64,000 nt of DNA from positions 248,001-312,000 of the forward strand of contig NZ_MUNY01000072.1 in the NCBI RefSeq assembly GCF_002002735.1. Direction: 5' to 3'. The DNA is from Algoriphagus sp. A40. GTDB lineage: Bacteria > Bacteroidota > Bacteroidia > Cytophagales > Cyclobacteriaceae. A program made the position numbers and the translations under genes. Positions 27,001 through 34,769 of this stretch are shown one piece after another (position 1 is the stretch's first letter; each line of letters starts with the position of its first letter). Under the pieces are notes generated by a model. That model saw nothing but the letters and a program-made list of their open reading frames with translations, was not told the DNA's origin and ran no database searches.

Positions 27001-27447
27001 CTGAAGCAGTCGGTACAAAATGCTGTCTACGAGCAGAAGGACCCATTGTTGATCTATAAGTTTGAAGCATTTGAAATGTTCAAGCGTTTTATTGGCAAGC
27101 TGAACGAAGATATGGTCACCTTCCTTTCCAGAGCTGATTTGCCGAGGCAAGACCCGGCTCAGGTTCAGCAGGCTCAGACTCAGCGGGCTCCCGAACCAAA
27201 ACTTCAGACGTCAAAAGCAGAAGTGGCAAGCTCTTTGAACCCAAATGCTAACCGCTCCGCCGCCGCAGCTGCGAACGCTGGCAGACCAGCTCCTCAGCAT
27301 GTTGCTCCTAGAAAAGTCGAAAAGACTTTTGGCCGAAACGATAAGGTTTCTGTTAAATATTCTGACGGTACCACCAAAATCGATGTCAAATTTAAAAGCG
27401 TGGAGCAGGATCTTGTCGAAGGAAAGTGTGTTGTGATTGAAAACTAA
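24067..27447 (+). CDS. secA: Preprotein translocase ATPase SecA
   Basis: An 1126-residue SecA, the motor that drives preproteins through SecYEG. Walker A is in MATGEGKTLVSTLPAFLNAL (residues about 198-202), the DEAD-like box is VDEVDSVLIDDARTP, and motifs NMAGRGTDIKL and RQLRGRSGRQGDVG lie in the second RecA domain. The IISGPVPRGD region carries the long insertion usual in Bacteroidota. The C-terminus ends in a Gln/Ala/Pro-rich linker and FGRNDKVSVKYSDG... rather than the zinc-binding CPCGSGKKYKxCHG tail. Confidence 0.98.
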   Translation: MLDFIAKGLAKIFGTKSDRDIKEILPKVAEIHQAFSSLQSLNDDQLRFKTQEIKEVINGRLKSIDDKIAEIRAQIEALPAQAIHEKDQLFNEIDKQEKDRDTELEKVLEEVMPQAFAIVKETARRFKENGKLVVNASMGDRELAATKPNVEIDGEQAIWHNKWIAAGTEVVWDMVHYDVQLIGGMVLHKGKIAEMATGEGKTLVSTLPAFLNALAGRGVHIVTVNDYLAKRDSEWNAPLFEFHGLTVDCIDKYQPNSNGRKKAYASDIVYGTNNEFGFDYLRDNMAREAGDLVQGKHHFAMVDEVDSVLIDDARTPLIISGPVPRGDVHEFDQMKPRVAALVDEQRKLVQNFLSTAKKLIAEGNEKEGGLALFRAFRGIPKYKPTIKYLSEPGIRVILQKTENFYLQDNKRQMPEADEPLLFTIDEKTNVVDLTDRGIETMTTKNEDPSFFILPDIGVEIAELEKSTNLDDKEKLIRKEEVIKDYGVKAQRIHTVNQLLKAYCMFERDTEYIIVDGKVKIVDEQTGRVMEGRRYSDGLHQAIEAKENVKVEDATQTYATITLQNYFRMYHKLAGMTGTAETEAGEFWEIYKLDVVVIPTNKPIIRSDREDKVYKTVREKFNAVTDEINELVAAGRPVLVGTTSVEISEVLSRMLTLKKIPHQVLNAKQHAREAEIVAEAGKPGTVTIATNMAGRGTDIKLTAESRKSGGLAIIGTERHESRRVDRQLRGRSGRQGDVGSSQFFVSLEDSLMRLFGSDRIAKLMDRMGLEEGEVIQHSMITKSIERAQRKVEENNFGTRKRLLEYDDVMNSQREVVYKRRRNALKGDRLELDILNILFDVCESLIDMGKSTDNAEDLRMNIFTTLGVDYHISEGDLKSKDAPKLTQELYTVAFENYIKKNSLISQTALPIFKRVQEERGATVKDIMVPISDGIKQIGVVCNLENMVHSDGRELIRSIEKNVSLAIIDQNWKEHLRDMDDLKQSVQNAVYEQKDPLLIYKFEAFEMFKRFIGKLNEDMVTFLSRADLPRQDPAQVQQAQTQRAPEPKLQTSKAEVASSLNPNANRSAAAAANAGRPAPQHVAPRKVEKTFGRNDKVSVKYSDGTTKIDVKFKSVEQDLVEGKCVVIEN

Positions 27448-27452
27448 GAGAA

Positions 27453-27995
27453 ATGAGATATATCTGGGTAGTTGTTTTTTTGGTAATCCTTGGAAGCTGT
27501 AAACTTATCCAGCCTTCCACTGAGGCAGGAAGTCCTGCATATTCCACTTACCAGGAAGACCTGAGTAGTTCTTTACCAAAATACCCGGATTATAAATCAG
27601 CCACCCAGGAGGTTTCCTCTAATGTTCCTTCTGCCTCAGTTCAATCGGTCGATGGACAACTTGATGAAGTGCAGCGCCGATATACCGATAAAAACAAATC
27701 AGAGCCCTATTTCAGCGGTTATACGGTATTGGTTTTTTCAGGAATAGACCGAAATCAAGCCTTCAAAACACAAGATGATCTCAAGCTTAATTATCCAAAT
27801 CTGACTCCTGAGATGCAATACCAACAACCCAGGTATTTGGTGAAATTGGGTAAATACACTTACAAAATAGAAGCTCAAAAGGCTCTGTATCAGATCAAAG
27901 GCCAATTTCCTTCTGCGCGGATTATGCAAGACAGATTTCAGCGAAAAGAATACGTCGCTCCTACCACAGACCAAAATGCTACTATCCAAAATTAA
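27453..27995 (+). CDS. Lipoprotein with SPOR-like C-terminal domain
   Basis: A 180-residue lipoprotein beginning MRYIWVVVFLVILGSCKLIQ (lipobox GSC). The C-terminal part (YTVLVFSGIDRNQAFKTQDD, then PRYLVKLGKYTYKIEAQKAL) has the beta-alpha-beta pattern of SPOR domains, which bind denuded peptidoglycan at division sites. It starts 5 bases after secA and its end overlaps the next gene by 20 bases, so it sits in a tight operon. The specific role is inferred. Confidence 0.8.
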   Translation: MRYIWVVVFLVILGSCKLIQPSTEAGSPAYSTYQEDLSSSLPKYPDYKSATQEVSSNVPSASVQSVDGQLDEVQRRYTDKNKSEPYFSGYTVLVFSGIDRNQAFKTQDDLKLNYPNLTPEMQYQQPRYLVKLGKYTYKIEAQKALYQIKGQFPSARIMQDRFQRKEYVAPTTDQNATIQN

Positions 27996-29166
27996 ATCCC
28001 TGGCCAAGGCCTACAAAGAGGATGTAATTGCCAATCGCCGTCACATTCATGCCAATCCTGAACTCTCTTTTCAGGAATTTAAAACAGCAGAGTTTGTGGA
28101 GGAAAAGCTCAGGGAAATAGGAATCACCGAAATCGAGAAAAAGGCGACAACTGGCTGGGCCGCTTTGATCAAAGGAAAAAATCCTGACAAAAAAGTCATC
28201 GCGCTTCGGGCCGACATGGATGCTTTGCCAATCATAGAGGCGAACGATGTTTCGTATAAGTCACAAAACCCTGGAGTCATGCATGCCTGCGGCCACGATG
28301 CGCATACAGCATCACTTCTCGGGGCAGCCAAAATCCTTCATGAGGTCAAGGATCATTTTGAAGGTACAATAAAACTGATTTTCCAACCCGGAGAAGAATT
28401 GGTGCCCGGTGGAGCGTCATTGATGATCAAGGACAAAGTCCTCGAAAATCCCCGTCCAAACGTGATTTTGGGGCAGCATGTGATGCCGATGATTCCGGCC
28501 GGAAAAGTTGGTTTCCGTCCCGGATTGTACATGGCAAGTACAGACGAACTTTATGTTACCGTGAAAGGAAAAGGTGGTCATGGGGCCATGCCGGAGACTT
28601 TTATCGATCCGGTTCTGATTGCTTCCCACATGATTGTTGCTCTGCAACAGATCGTCAGTCGGGTAGCTAATCCTAAAATTCCTTCGGTCCTTTCCTTTGG
28701 TCGTGTGGAGGCTTTGGGAGCAACTAATGTGATTCCGAATGAAGTGAAAATCCAAGGTACTTTCCGCACGCTGGATGAAGCTTGGAGAGCCAAGGCCCAT
28801 GAGAAAATCCTGAAAATCGCTCACGGTATCGTGGAGGGAATGGGCGGAGAATTAGACTTTGAGATTCGAAAAGGTTATCCTTTCCTTAAAAATGACCCGG
28901 AACTTACAGCCAGATCAATGGATGCTGCCCGTGATTATTTAGGTGAGGAAAATGTACTCGACCTGGATATCTGGATGGCTGCAGAGGATTTTGCTTTTTA
29001 TTCCCAGGAAATCGACGGATGTTTCTATCGACTAGGTACACGAAATGAAGCCAGGGGAATTACCTCAGGAGTTCATACACCGACTTTTGATATCGAAGAA
29101 GATGCGCTGGAGATCGGATCTGGGCTGATGGCTTGGCTGGCAGTTTCAGAACTTTCCAAAGGATAA
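27976..29166 (+). CDS. M20-family amidohydrolase (N-acyl amino acid hydrolase-like)
   Basis: A 396-residue M20D metallo-amidohydrolase. Ligands and catalytic residues appear in LRADMDALPI, HACGHDAHTASLLGAAKIL, LIFQPGEELVPGG and, near the end, MAAEDFAFYSQ. Relatives hydrolyse N-acyl amino acids, hippurate or IAA conjugates. There is no signal peptide, so it is cytoplasmic. The start overlaps the SPOR lipoprotein gene by 20 bases in another frame. A terminator follows at 29189. Confidence 0.93.
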   Translation: MLLSKIKSLAKAYKEDVIANRRHIHANPELSFQEFKTAEFVEEKLREIGITEIEKKATTGWAALIKGKNPDKKVIALRADMDALPIIEANDVSYKSQNPGVMHACGHDAHTASLLGAAKILHEVKDHFEGTIKLIFQPGEELVPGGASLMIKDKVLENPRPNVILGQHVMPMIPAGKVGFRPGLYMASTDELYVTVKGKGGHGAMPETFIDPVLIASHMIVALQQIVSRVANPKIPSVLSFGRVEALGATNVIPNEVKIQGTFRTLDEAWRAKAHEKILKIAHGIVEGMGGELDFEIRKGYPFLKNDPELTARSMDAARDYLGEENVLDLDIWMAAEDFAFYSQEIDGCFYRLGTRNEARGITSGVHTPTFDIEEDALEIGSGLMAWLAVSELSKG

Positions 29167-29188
29167 TAGTACCTTAACTCATGAATTC

Positions 29189-29214
29189 AAGCGGAGATCT
29201 ATCTTCGCTTTTTT
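29189..29214 (+). terminator. Terminator after the M20 amidohydrolase gene
   Basis: AAGCGGAGA, TCTA, TCTTCGCTT plus TTTT makes a 9-bp stem with one G-T pair and a T run. It lies between the amidohydrolase stop and the S1/P1 nuclease ATG and argues against the in-frame start at 29181, which would place the hairpin inside the gene. TATTTTGC just after it could be a promoter element. Confidence 0.75.
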
Positions 29215-29225
29215 ATTTTGCACCT

Positions 29226-29999
29226 ATGAAAAAGATCCAGATTCTGACACTTACGCTGCTTCTCAGCATGACTGTTTCGCAGTCCTTTGCATGGGGCCAA
29301 TTGGGCCATTACCTGATTGGCTATATGGCAGAAAAGCAAATGAAGAAGTCTACCCGCAAAAAGGTGGATAAAGTGCTTTTACCCATCTCCCTTGGCCGCA
29401 GTGGCACTTGGATGGATGAGATTCGGTCTGATCGAGCTTATAATTATGCTGAGACTTGGCACTATCTGACCAGCAAAACCGGGGAATATGATCCTGCCAT
29501 TCAAGAAAAAACCGGTGATGCCTACGAAGCAATTCAACGGATCAAAGCGGAACTAAAAGCAGGTGGCTTGGATCCTAAAATGGAGGCTGAAAAGCTGAAA
29601 ATGCTCATCCACATGGTGGAAGATATCCATCAGCCGCTTCATGTCGGCACCGGTGATGACCGGGGAGGAAATGACATTAAAATCGAATATTTTGGCAGAG
29701 CGACCAATCTCCATGCCCTTTGGGACAGTGGAATGATCGATGGTCAGGGAATGAGCTACAGCGAAATTGGGGATGAACTATTTCGCCGGATCAATCCTGA
29801 ACTTCAAACAAAGTATAGGTCTGCCAGTATGCAGGACTGGCTCAAAGAGGCTGTCAGCTATCGGCCAATGATTTATAATCTTCCCGAAAACAAAAAAATA
29901 AGCTATCAATATGGCTATGAAAACTACCACATTGCGGAGGAACGGATGATTGCTGCGAGTGTGAGGCTTGCGCAGATTTTGGAGGAAATTTATCCCTGA
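29226..29999 (+). CDS. Secreted S1/P1-type zinc nuclease
   Basis: A 257-residue S1/P1 nuclease, which cleaves single-stranded DNA and RNA and 3'-nucleotides outside the cytoplasm. The signal peptide (MKKIQILTLTLLLSMTVSQS) is followed by AWGQLGHYLIG; the mature N-terminal Trp coordinates zinc in this family. Further ligands are in ETWHYL, MLIHMVEDIHQPLHVGTGDD, GGNDIKIEYFG and NLHALWDSG. The ATG at 29226 is chosen because it gives a proper signal peptide and lies after the terminator. Confidence 0.93.
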   Translation: MKKIQILTLTLLLSMTVSQSFAWGQLGHYLIGYMAEKQMKKSTRKKVDKVLLPISLGRSGTWMDEIRSDRAYNYAETWHYLTSKTGEYDPAIQEKTGDAYEAIQRIKAELKAGGLDPKMEAEKLKMLIHMVEDIHQPLHVGTGDDRGGNDIKIEYFGRATNLHALWDSGMIDGQGMSYSEIGDELFRRINPELQTKYRSASMQDWLKEAVSYRPMIYNLPENKKISYQYGYENYHIAEERMIAASVRLAQILEEIYP

Positions 30000-30018
30000 T
30001 TAAAGCAGAATTTTGCCG

Positions 30019-30060
30019 AAACGGCTTTTGTCTTCTAGGATGACGAAAGCCGTTTTTTTA
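30019..30060 (+). terminator. Terminator after the S1/P1 nuclease gene
   Basis: AAACGGCTTTTGTC pairs with GACGAAAGCCGTTT around an 8- to 10-base loop, then a run of seven T. It separates the nuclease gene from the response regulator gene. Confidence 0.85.
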
Positions 30061-30084
30061 TTTTCCACCCTTAACGCACTGCTC

Positions 30085-30735
30085 ATGCCTATCAAACTTG
30101 CCATTGCCGAGGACAACAGTTTTTTGCTGAAAGCAATTATTGACAAACTCTCCTTGTTTCCGGAGCTTGAACTGAAGTATTTCGGATACAATGGTCTTGA
30201 ACTTTTGGATATGCTGGAGAAAGATTCGAATGTCCATTTGATCCTGATGGACATTGAAATGCCAAAAATGAACGGAATAGTGACTGTGGAGAAAATTGCC
30301 CAAAAATATCCGCAGATCAAGATGATCATGCTGACAGTATTTGATGATGATGAGAATATCTTTCGGGCGATTCAAGCCGGAGCAAATGGATATTTTCTCA
30401 AAGAAGTCGATCCGCCGACACTCTATCAGGGAATTGTAGATACACTGGCTGGCGGTGCAGCGATGACGCCTTCAGTTGCATTAAAGACTTTGAAACTATT
30501 AAGAAACCCTCCTCACTTTGAGGCTGCTAAGGAAGAAATTTCTTTGACAACCAGAGAAATCGAAATTCTAGAACAGACCTCGAAAGGGCTTAATTACAAT
30601 CAGATCGGGGAAAATCTCTTTATTTCTCCAAAAACTGTCCGCAAGCATCTGGAAAATATTTATCAAAAACTTCAGGTTCACAGTAAATTGGAAGCCGTGC
30701 AAAAGGCAGTGAAAAACCGCATTATTGAAGGGTAA
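30085..30735 (+). CDS. NarL/LuxR-type response regulator (orphan)
   Basis: A 216-residue two-domain response regulator. The receiver begins MPIKLAIAEDNSFLLKA, with the phosphoacceptor Asp in ILMDIEMPKMNG and the conserved Thr and Lys at MLTVF and YFLKEVD. The C-terminal LuxR helix-turn-helix is LTTREIEILEQTSKGLNYNQ to FISPKTVRKHLENIYQKL. No histidine kinase is adjacent, so its partner is elsewhere. ATG 30085 follows the terminator; an upstream in-frame ATG at 30013 would run through it. Confidence 0.93.
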   Translation: MPIKLAIAEDNSFLLKAIIDKLSLFPELELKYFGYNGLELLDMLEKDSNVHLILMDIEMPKMNGIVTVEKIAQKYPQIKMIMLTVFDDDENIFRAIQAGANGYFLKEVDPPTLYQGIVDTLAGGAAMTPSVALKTLKLLRNPPHFEAAKEEISLTTREIEILEQTSKGLNYNQIGENLFISPKTVRKHLENIYQKLQVHSKLEAVQKAVKNRIIEG

Positions 30736-30820
30736 AAAAGTAAAGTTGGGACGCAAAAAAAATCAAAGAATTGAACATGTTTGGAAAAATGTCGTAAATT
30801 AAAGGACAATTTTCTGAAAT

Positions 30821-31321
30821 ATGAGCGATTCTGATTTTCAAAGAATAGACTTGGTCGCCGAAGAGATGGCCACCTATGTGACGAGTCTCCCTCGATATTC
30901 GCGATATCCTACACTGAAGGGGATACCTTTGAGTAGCTTTTTTTCGAATCGGATGATGGTCGTGGATGTGATTCGTCAGGGGATTCCCACCTCACTTTTT
31001 ATGTCCATCAAAGAAATTACTCCATTTTCAGACCAGGAATGGTCAGATTTCTTGGATATATCCCTGAAGTCCCTTCAGCGTTACAAAAAGGAGTCAGATT
31101 ATGTTTTTCGCTCGATTCACTCCGAGAAGATCCTTGAGCTGATGGAGGTGGCTGTGGTAGGCTTGGAGGTGTTTGACACTGCAGCCGATTTTGCCGCTTG
31201 GCTCAATGCCACTAGTCATGCACTTGGCAATCGACGTCCAATCGAGTTGCTTCGGGACTCTTACGGCAAGGAATTAGTGCTCAATGAGATTCACAGGATC
31301 GATCAAGGCGTATTTGTCTGA
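30821..31321 (+). CDS. Xre/MbcA/ParS-type antitoxin
   Basis: A 166-residue antitoxin of the Xre-MbcA-ParS (DUF2384) group. An N-terminal helix-turn-helix-like region (ISLKSLQRYKKESDYVFRSI) is followed by the toxin-binding C-terminal domain seen in VAVVGLEVFDTAADFAAWLN and HALGNRRPIELLRDSYGKE. Its stop overlaps by one base the start of a RES-domain toxin gene, the standard coupling of these modules. The pair is probably autoregulated, but no operator could be identified with certainty. Confidence 0.93.
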   Translation: MSDSDFQRIDLVAEEMATYVTSLPRYSRYPTLKGIPLSSFFSNRMMVVDVIRQGIPTSLFMSIKEITPFSDQEWSDFLDISLKSLQRYKKESDYVFRSIHSEKILELMEVAVVGLEVFDTAADFAAWLNATSHALGNRRPIELLRDSYGKELVLNEIHRIDQGVFV

Positions 31322-31785
31322 TGCGGGTTTTTCGACTGATTCGGAAAAAGTTTGGGATTGAATTATCCGGAAAAGGTGCAGCTCTTTCTGGTAACAGATG
31401 GAATTCCAAAGGTACCGAAATGAGCTACTGTGCGGACAGTCGGGCTTTGGCCATGGCAGAGGTGGCGGTTCACCTTTCTCTGGCCATCTTGCCTAGAGAC
31501 TATGTGATGGTGGAGATAGAGATCCCGGCATATACCTCCATAGATTCACTTGGGATCGAAGATTTACCTCAAGGCTGGAATAATTTTCCCCACCTTTTGG
31601 ATACTCAGAAAATAGGAGATGACTTTGTTTCGGAGAAAAAATCGTGTGTGTTGAAAGTTCCCTCAGCTGTTGTGCCAGGAGACTTCAACTACTTGATCAA
31701 TCCGCATCATCTGGATTTTTTGGCTATCAAACTAGTGGATCAGGTGGATTTTCCCTTTGATTCGAGATTATTTGGGGGATGGTGA
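31321..31785 (+). CDS. RES-domain toxin
   Basis: A 154-residue RES-family toxin. The family is named for conserved Arg, Glu and Ser residues; candidates are in MRVFRLIRKK, GNRWNSKGTEMSYCADSRAL (Arg and Tyr region), and EVAVHLSLAILP (Glu). RES toxins degrade NAD+ and are neutralised by Xre/MbcA/ParS antitoxins like the gene directly upstream. Length and motif order are normal, so the toxin is likely functional. Confidence 0.93.
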   Translation: MRVFRLIRKKFGIELSGKGAALSGNRWNSKGTEMSYCADSRALAMAEVAVHLSLAILPRDYVMVEIEIPAYTSIDSLGIEDLPQGWNNFPHLLDTQKIGDDFVSEKKSCVLKVPSAVVPGDFNYLINPHHLDFLAIKLVDQVDFPFDSRLFGGW

Positions 31786-31832
31786 AATAAATTTAATTTC
31801 CAATGTCCATTAGATAACTAGATTTTGAAGCT

Positions 31833-32543
31833 ATGACAAGTTCGAGGCAATTCTTCTATGTTTTCCTTTACTGTTTGGCTATGGGTTGTTCAAGCAAAGA
31901 CGAAAGCGTATCCGAAAAGGAACCGCAGGATTCAAAATTCAGTCAACCCCAAGATTCATTCACCAAAAATTACCTATTTGATGGCCATCAGAATCTTTTA
32001 AGACTGGAAATTGATCAGCTGACCAATTTTCAAATGGATTCATTTTTAAGGCATTTGTTTGTAATGGATCAAAAATTTAGAATTGAGTTAAATGAAAACA
32101 AAATATCAGATTCGATAGATCGGGCTGAAAGGAGGAAAATTTACGGCAAAATGGATAAAGCGGATAAGATTAACTATACCCTACTTAAGCGGATTCATGG
32201 AAAATTTGGGTGGCCGAGTAATAAAGTCTTTTCTGATTCAGCGGTTGATGCGTCATTCTTTATCACACTCCATTATAGGGGACATGATTTAGATTATTTG
32301 ACCCCGCTGATAGAGGAGTCCTTTTCCAAAAAAGAAATTAAGAATGACCATTATGCGATTTTGACAGATCGGGTTTTACTCAGATATGGAAAATCTCAAA
32401 AGTTTGGAACCCATTGTCGAATGACGCGTGATGGCACTGTTGATTTTACCAGTTTACCTGATACTTCAGGAATCAATCAAAATCGTCGAGAAATCGGACT
32501 GAAAGAATTGAATTGGAAGACCTGTGATTTGGTGTCCTACTAA
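31833..32543 (+). CDS. Lipoprotein of unknown function, DUF6624-like
   Basis: A 236-residue lipoprotein with signal MTSSRQFFYVFLYCLAMGCS (lipobox Cys near residue 19). The segment LRHLFVMDQKFRIELNENK and the later HGKFGWPSNKVFSDSAVDAS resemble DUF6624 proteins, which have no assigned function. It stands between the RES toxin gene and a convergent dsbD with only 11 bases to the latter. AT-rich composition fits the accessory character of this stretch. Confidence 0.65.
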   Translation: MTSSRQFFYVFLYCLAMGCSSKDESVSEKEPQDSKFSQPQDSFTKNYLFDGHQNLLRLEIDQLTNFQMDSFLRHLFVMDQKFRIELNENKISDSIDRAERRKIYGKMDKADKINYTLLKRIHGKFGWPSNKVFSDSAVDASFFITLHYRGHDLDYLTPLIEESFSKKEIKNDHYAILTDRVLLRYGKSQKFGTHCRMTRDGTVDFTSLPDTSGINQNRREIGLKELNWKTCDLVSY

Positions 32544-32554
32544 GATTTCAATAG

Positions 32555-34681
32555 TTACTTCCTCATTTCAAACTCCCTATTTGCCCCATCTAAAAACTCC
32601 ACAAAAGCCGCAATATCCGTATTGTACCCTCTCGGTTTCGCTAGCAATTGCTCCTGATGATCCAGAATCACATAGTACGGTTGAGCGTTGTTGTTGAATC
32701 GGGTGATTTGGAAGTCCGCGTTTTGCTTGCCGAGGGTCTTTTTCATCTTGGCGTCGTAGGAGGAAGTGTACCATTCGCTTTCCGGAAGTTCCAATCGCTC
32801 ATCGATATACAATGCAACCATTACAAAATCTTCTCTGAGTCGCTTCAGGACTTGAGGATCCACCCAGACATTTTCCTCCATTTTCCGGCAATTCACACAT
32901 CCGTGACCGGTAAAGTCGATCAGAAGGGGTTTGCCTTCTTTTTTTGCGGCAGCCAAGGCCTGCTCGTAGTCAAAGTAGCCTGGGATTCCATGAGGGATTT
33001 TCAGCAGATCCCCGTATTTAATCACTTCTCCAGATGTATTGGCTGATTTTACGGAGGTAATTCCCTCCTCAAGTTTGAATTGTTGTGTGGTAATCGGAGG
33101 GAGATAACCGCTAAGGATTTTGAGCGGAGCTCCCCAAAGTCCGGGAATCATGTGCACCACAAACGCAAAAGTCAATAGGGCCAACAACAAGCGAGGCACT
33201 CCAATGTAATCCAGTTTGGAATCATGGGGCAGTTTGATTTTTCCCAACAGGTAAAAACCTAAAGCCGAGAAAATCACAATCCAAATGGCCAAGAAAATAT
33301 CCCGGTCCAATATGCCCCAATGGTACACCAAGTCGGCAATTGACAGAAACTTGAAAGCCAAGGCCAGTTCCAAAAAGCCCAAAACGACCTTGACCGTATT
33401 GAGCCAACCGCCGGATTTGGGCAGACGTTGCATCCATTCCGGGAAAATGGCAAAGAGGGTAAAAGGAATCGCAAAGGCCAATCCAAAGGCAAACATCCCC
33501 AAAACCGGTTTGACTAATTCACCTCCAGCAGAGGAAATCAGAATCGAACCCACAATCGGCCCGGTGCAGGAGAAAGAAACCAACACCAGAGTAAAGGCCA
33601 TAAAGAATACCCCTCCCAATCCGCCTTTCTCAGCTTTTGCATCGATTTTGTTTACAAAGCTGGAAGGCAGATTCAACTCAAACATGCCCAAAAATGCTAA
33701 GGCAAAGACAATGAAAATACCGAAGAAGAACACATTGGGAATCCAGTGCGTAGCCAGCCAGTTGGCAAACTCAGGGCCCTGGATGGCGGCTACGGCTGTC
33801 CCAGCCACAGTATAGATGGAGATGATCGAAATGCCGTAAATCATCGCCTGACGGATTCCTTGTGCCCGGGATTTTGATCTACCAGTGAAAAAGCTCACTG
33901 TCATCGGAATCATCGGAAACACACATGGCGTCACCAAGGCAGCCAATCCCGCCAAAAATGCCAAGACAATAAAACCCCAAAGGGATTCAGTCTCACCTTC
34001 TGTGGTGAAGTCTTGGGGTTCGACTGGTGTTTGCTTTAATTCGTCACCTGATTGTCCTGCTTCTCCAGAAGCCGGACCATCCACTAATCCAAAGGGTGAT
34101 GCTTCAGTTGCTGAATCCACCAGTTTTTCGGGGCCTTCTTCTAAGTTGGCTTTTGAGTCAGTAATGACTGCTGCTTCGGAAGTAGCGGCAGAACGACTAG
34201 ACTCTTTTGCAATAAACCTTATCTCAATATCATCTTCGAAATTAGTGCAACTCACATCATTGCACATCTGATATCTAAGTGTGCCTTTAATTACTCCGGA
34301 GGTTGATTGAATGATGATAGGCTGCTCAAACCGCCCTTTTCCCATAAAATAGGTGATATCACCTTCCCAGATCTCATCAAATTTTTTCTTTGGATTGATC
34401 GCTTTGAGATTAGAGGCGATCGAAAAATCCTCAGAGTCGCTAGGAATAAATTTGGTCAACCAAGGACCCAAATCCTCGTCAAAATCATTCGAATACACAT
34501 ACCAGCCTATAGGAATTTGTACTTCAAAGACCAAGTTGGCCGTTTCTCCAACTTGCAATTCCTTTGGCTCAAATGTAAATGTCCATTTCGGTGGCTTCAC
34601 CAATTGGGCTTGGGCAAAAGCAGAAATCAAAAGAAAAACCGGAACGAGAAAGATTCCGATTTTTTTAGAATTGAAGGTCAT
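32555..34681 (-). CDS. dsbD: DsbD-type transmembrane thiol-disulfide reductase
   Basis: A 708-residue protein. A signal peptide is followed by an N-terminal DsbD-alpha-like domain, a linker rich in Glu/Ser/Pro, an eight-helix CcdA-like membrane domain (ALVTPCVFPMIPMTVSFFTG, VSFSCTGPIVGSIL), and a C-terminal thioredoxin domain with the redox pair in DFTGHGCVNCRKMEENV. It moves electrons from cytoplasmic thioredoxin to periplasmic disulfides. Each of the three domains carries a Cys pair. The gene stands alone on the minus strand. Confidence 0.95.
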   Translation of the reverse strand: MTFNSKKIGIFLVPVFLLISAFAQAQLVKPPKWTFTFEPKELQVGETANLVFEVQIPIGWYVYSNDFDEDLGPWLTKFIPSDSEDFSIASNLKAINPKKKFDEIWEGDITYFMGKGRFEQPIIIQSTSGVIKGTLRYQMCNDVSCTNFEDDIEIRFIAKESSRSAATSEAAVITDSKANLEEGPEKLVDSATEASPFGLVDGPASGEAGQSGDELKQTPVEPQDFTTEGETESLWGFIVLAFLAGLAALVTPCVFPMIPMTVSFFTGRSKSRAQGIRQAMIYGISIISIYTVAGTAVAAIQGPEFANWLATHWIPNVFFFGIFIVFALAFLGMFELNLPSSFVNKIDAKAEKGGLGGVFFMAFTLVLVSFSCTGPIVGSILISSAGGELVKPVLGMFAFGLAFAIPFTLFAIFPEWMQRLPKSGGWLNTVKVVLGFLELALAFKFLSIADLVYHWGILDRDIFLAIWIVIFSALGFYLLGKIKLPHDSKLDYIGVPRLLLALLTFAFVVHMIPGLWGAPLKILSGYLPPITTQQFKLEEGITSVKSANTSGEVIKYGDLLKIPHGIPGYFDYEQALAAAKKEGKPLLIDFTGHGCVNCRKMEENVWVDPQVLKRLREDFVMVALYIDERLELPESEWYTSSYDAKMKKTLGKQNADFQITRFNNNAQPYYVILDHQEQLLAKPRGYNTDIAAFVEFLDGANREFEMRK

Positions 34682-34769
34682 CTATGGATTGGATTTACTC
34701 TGGCAAACAAGGAATTAGTACTTGAGGTTCGAAAATAAGATCAATCGACTAGGCATTTGGCGACTTTGA

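Noticed and set aside
29181..29225. Earlier start for the S1/P1 nuclease
   Set aside because: The extra codons run through a terminator hairpin and hide the signal peptide.
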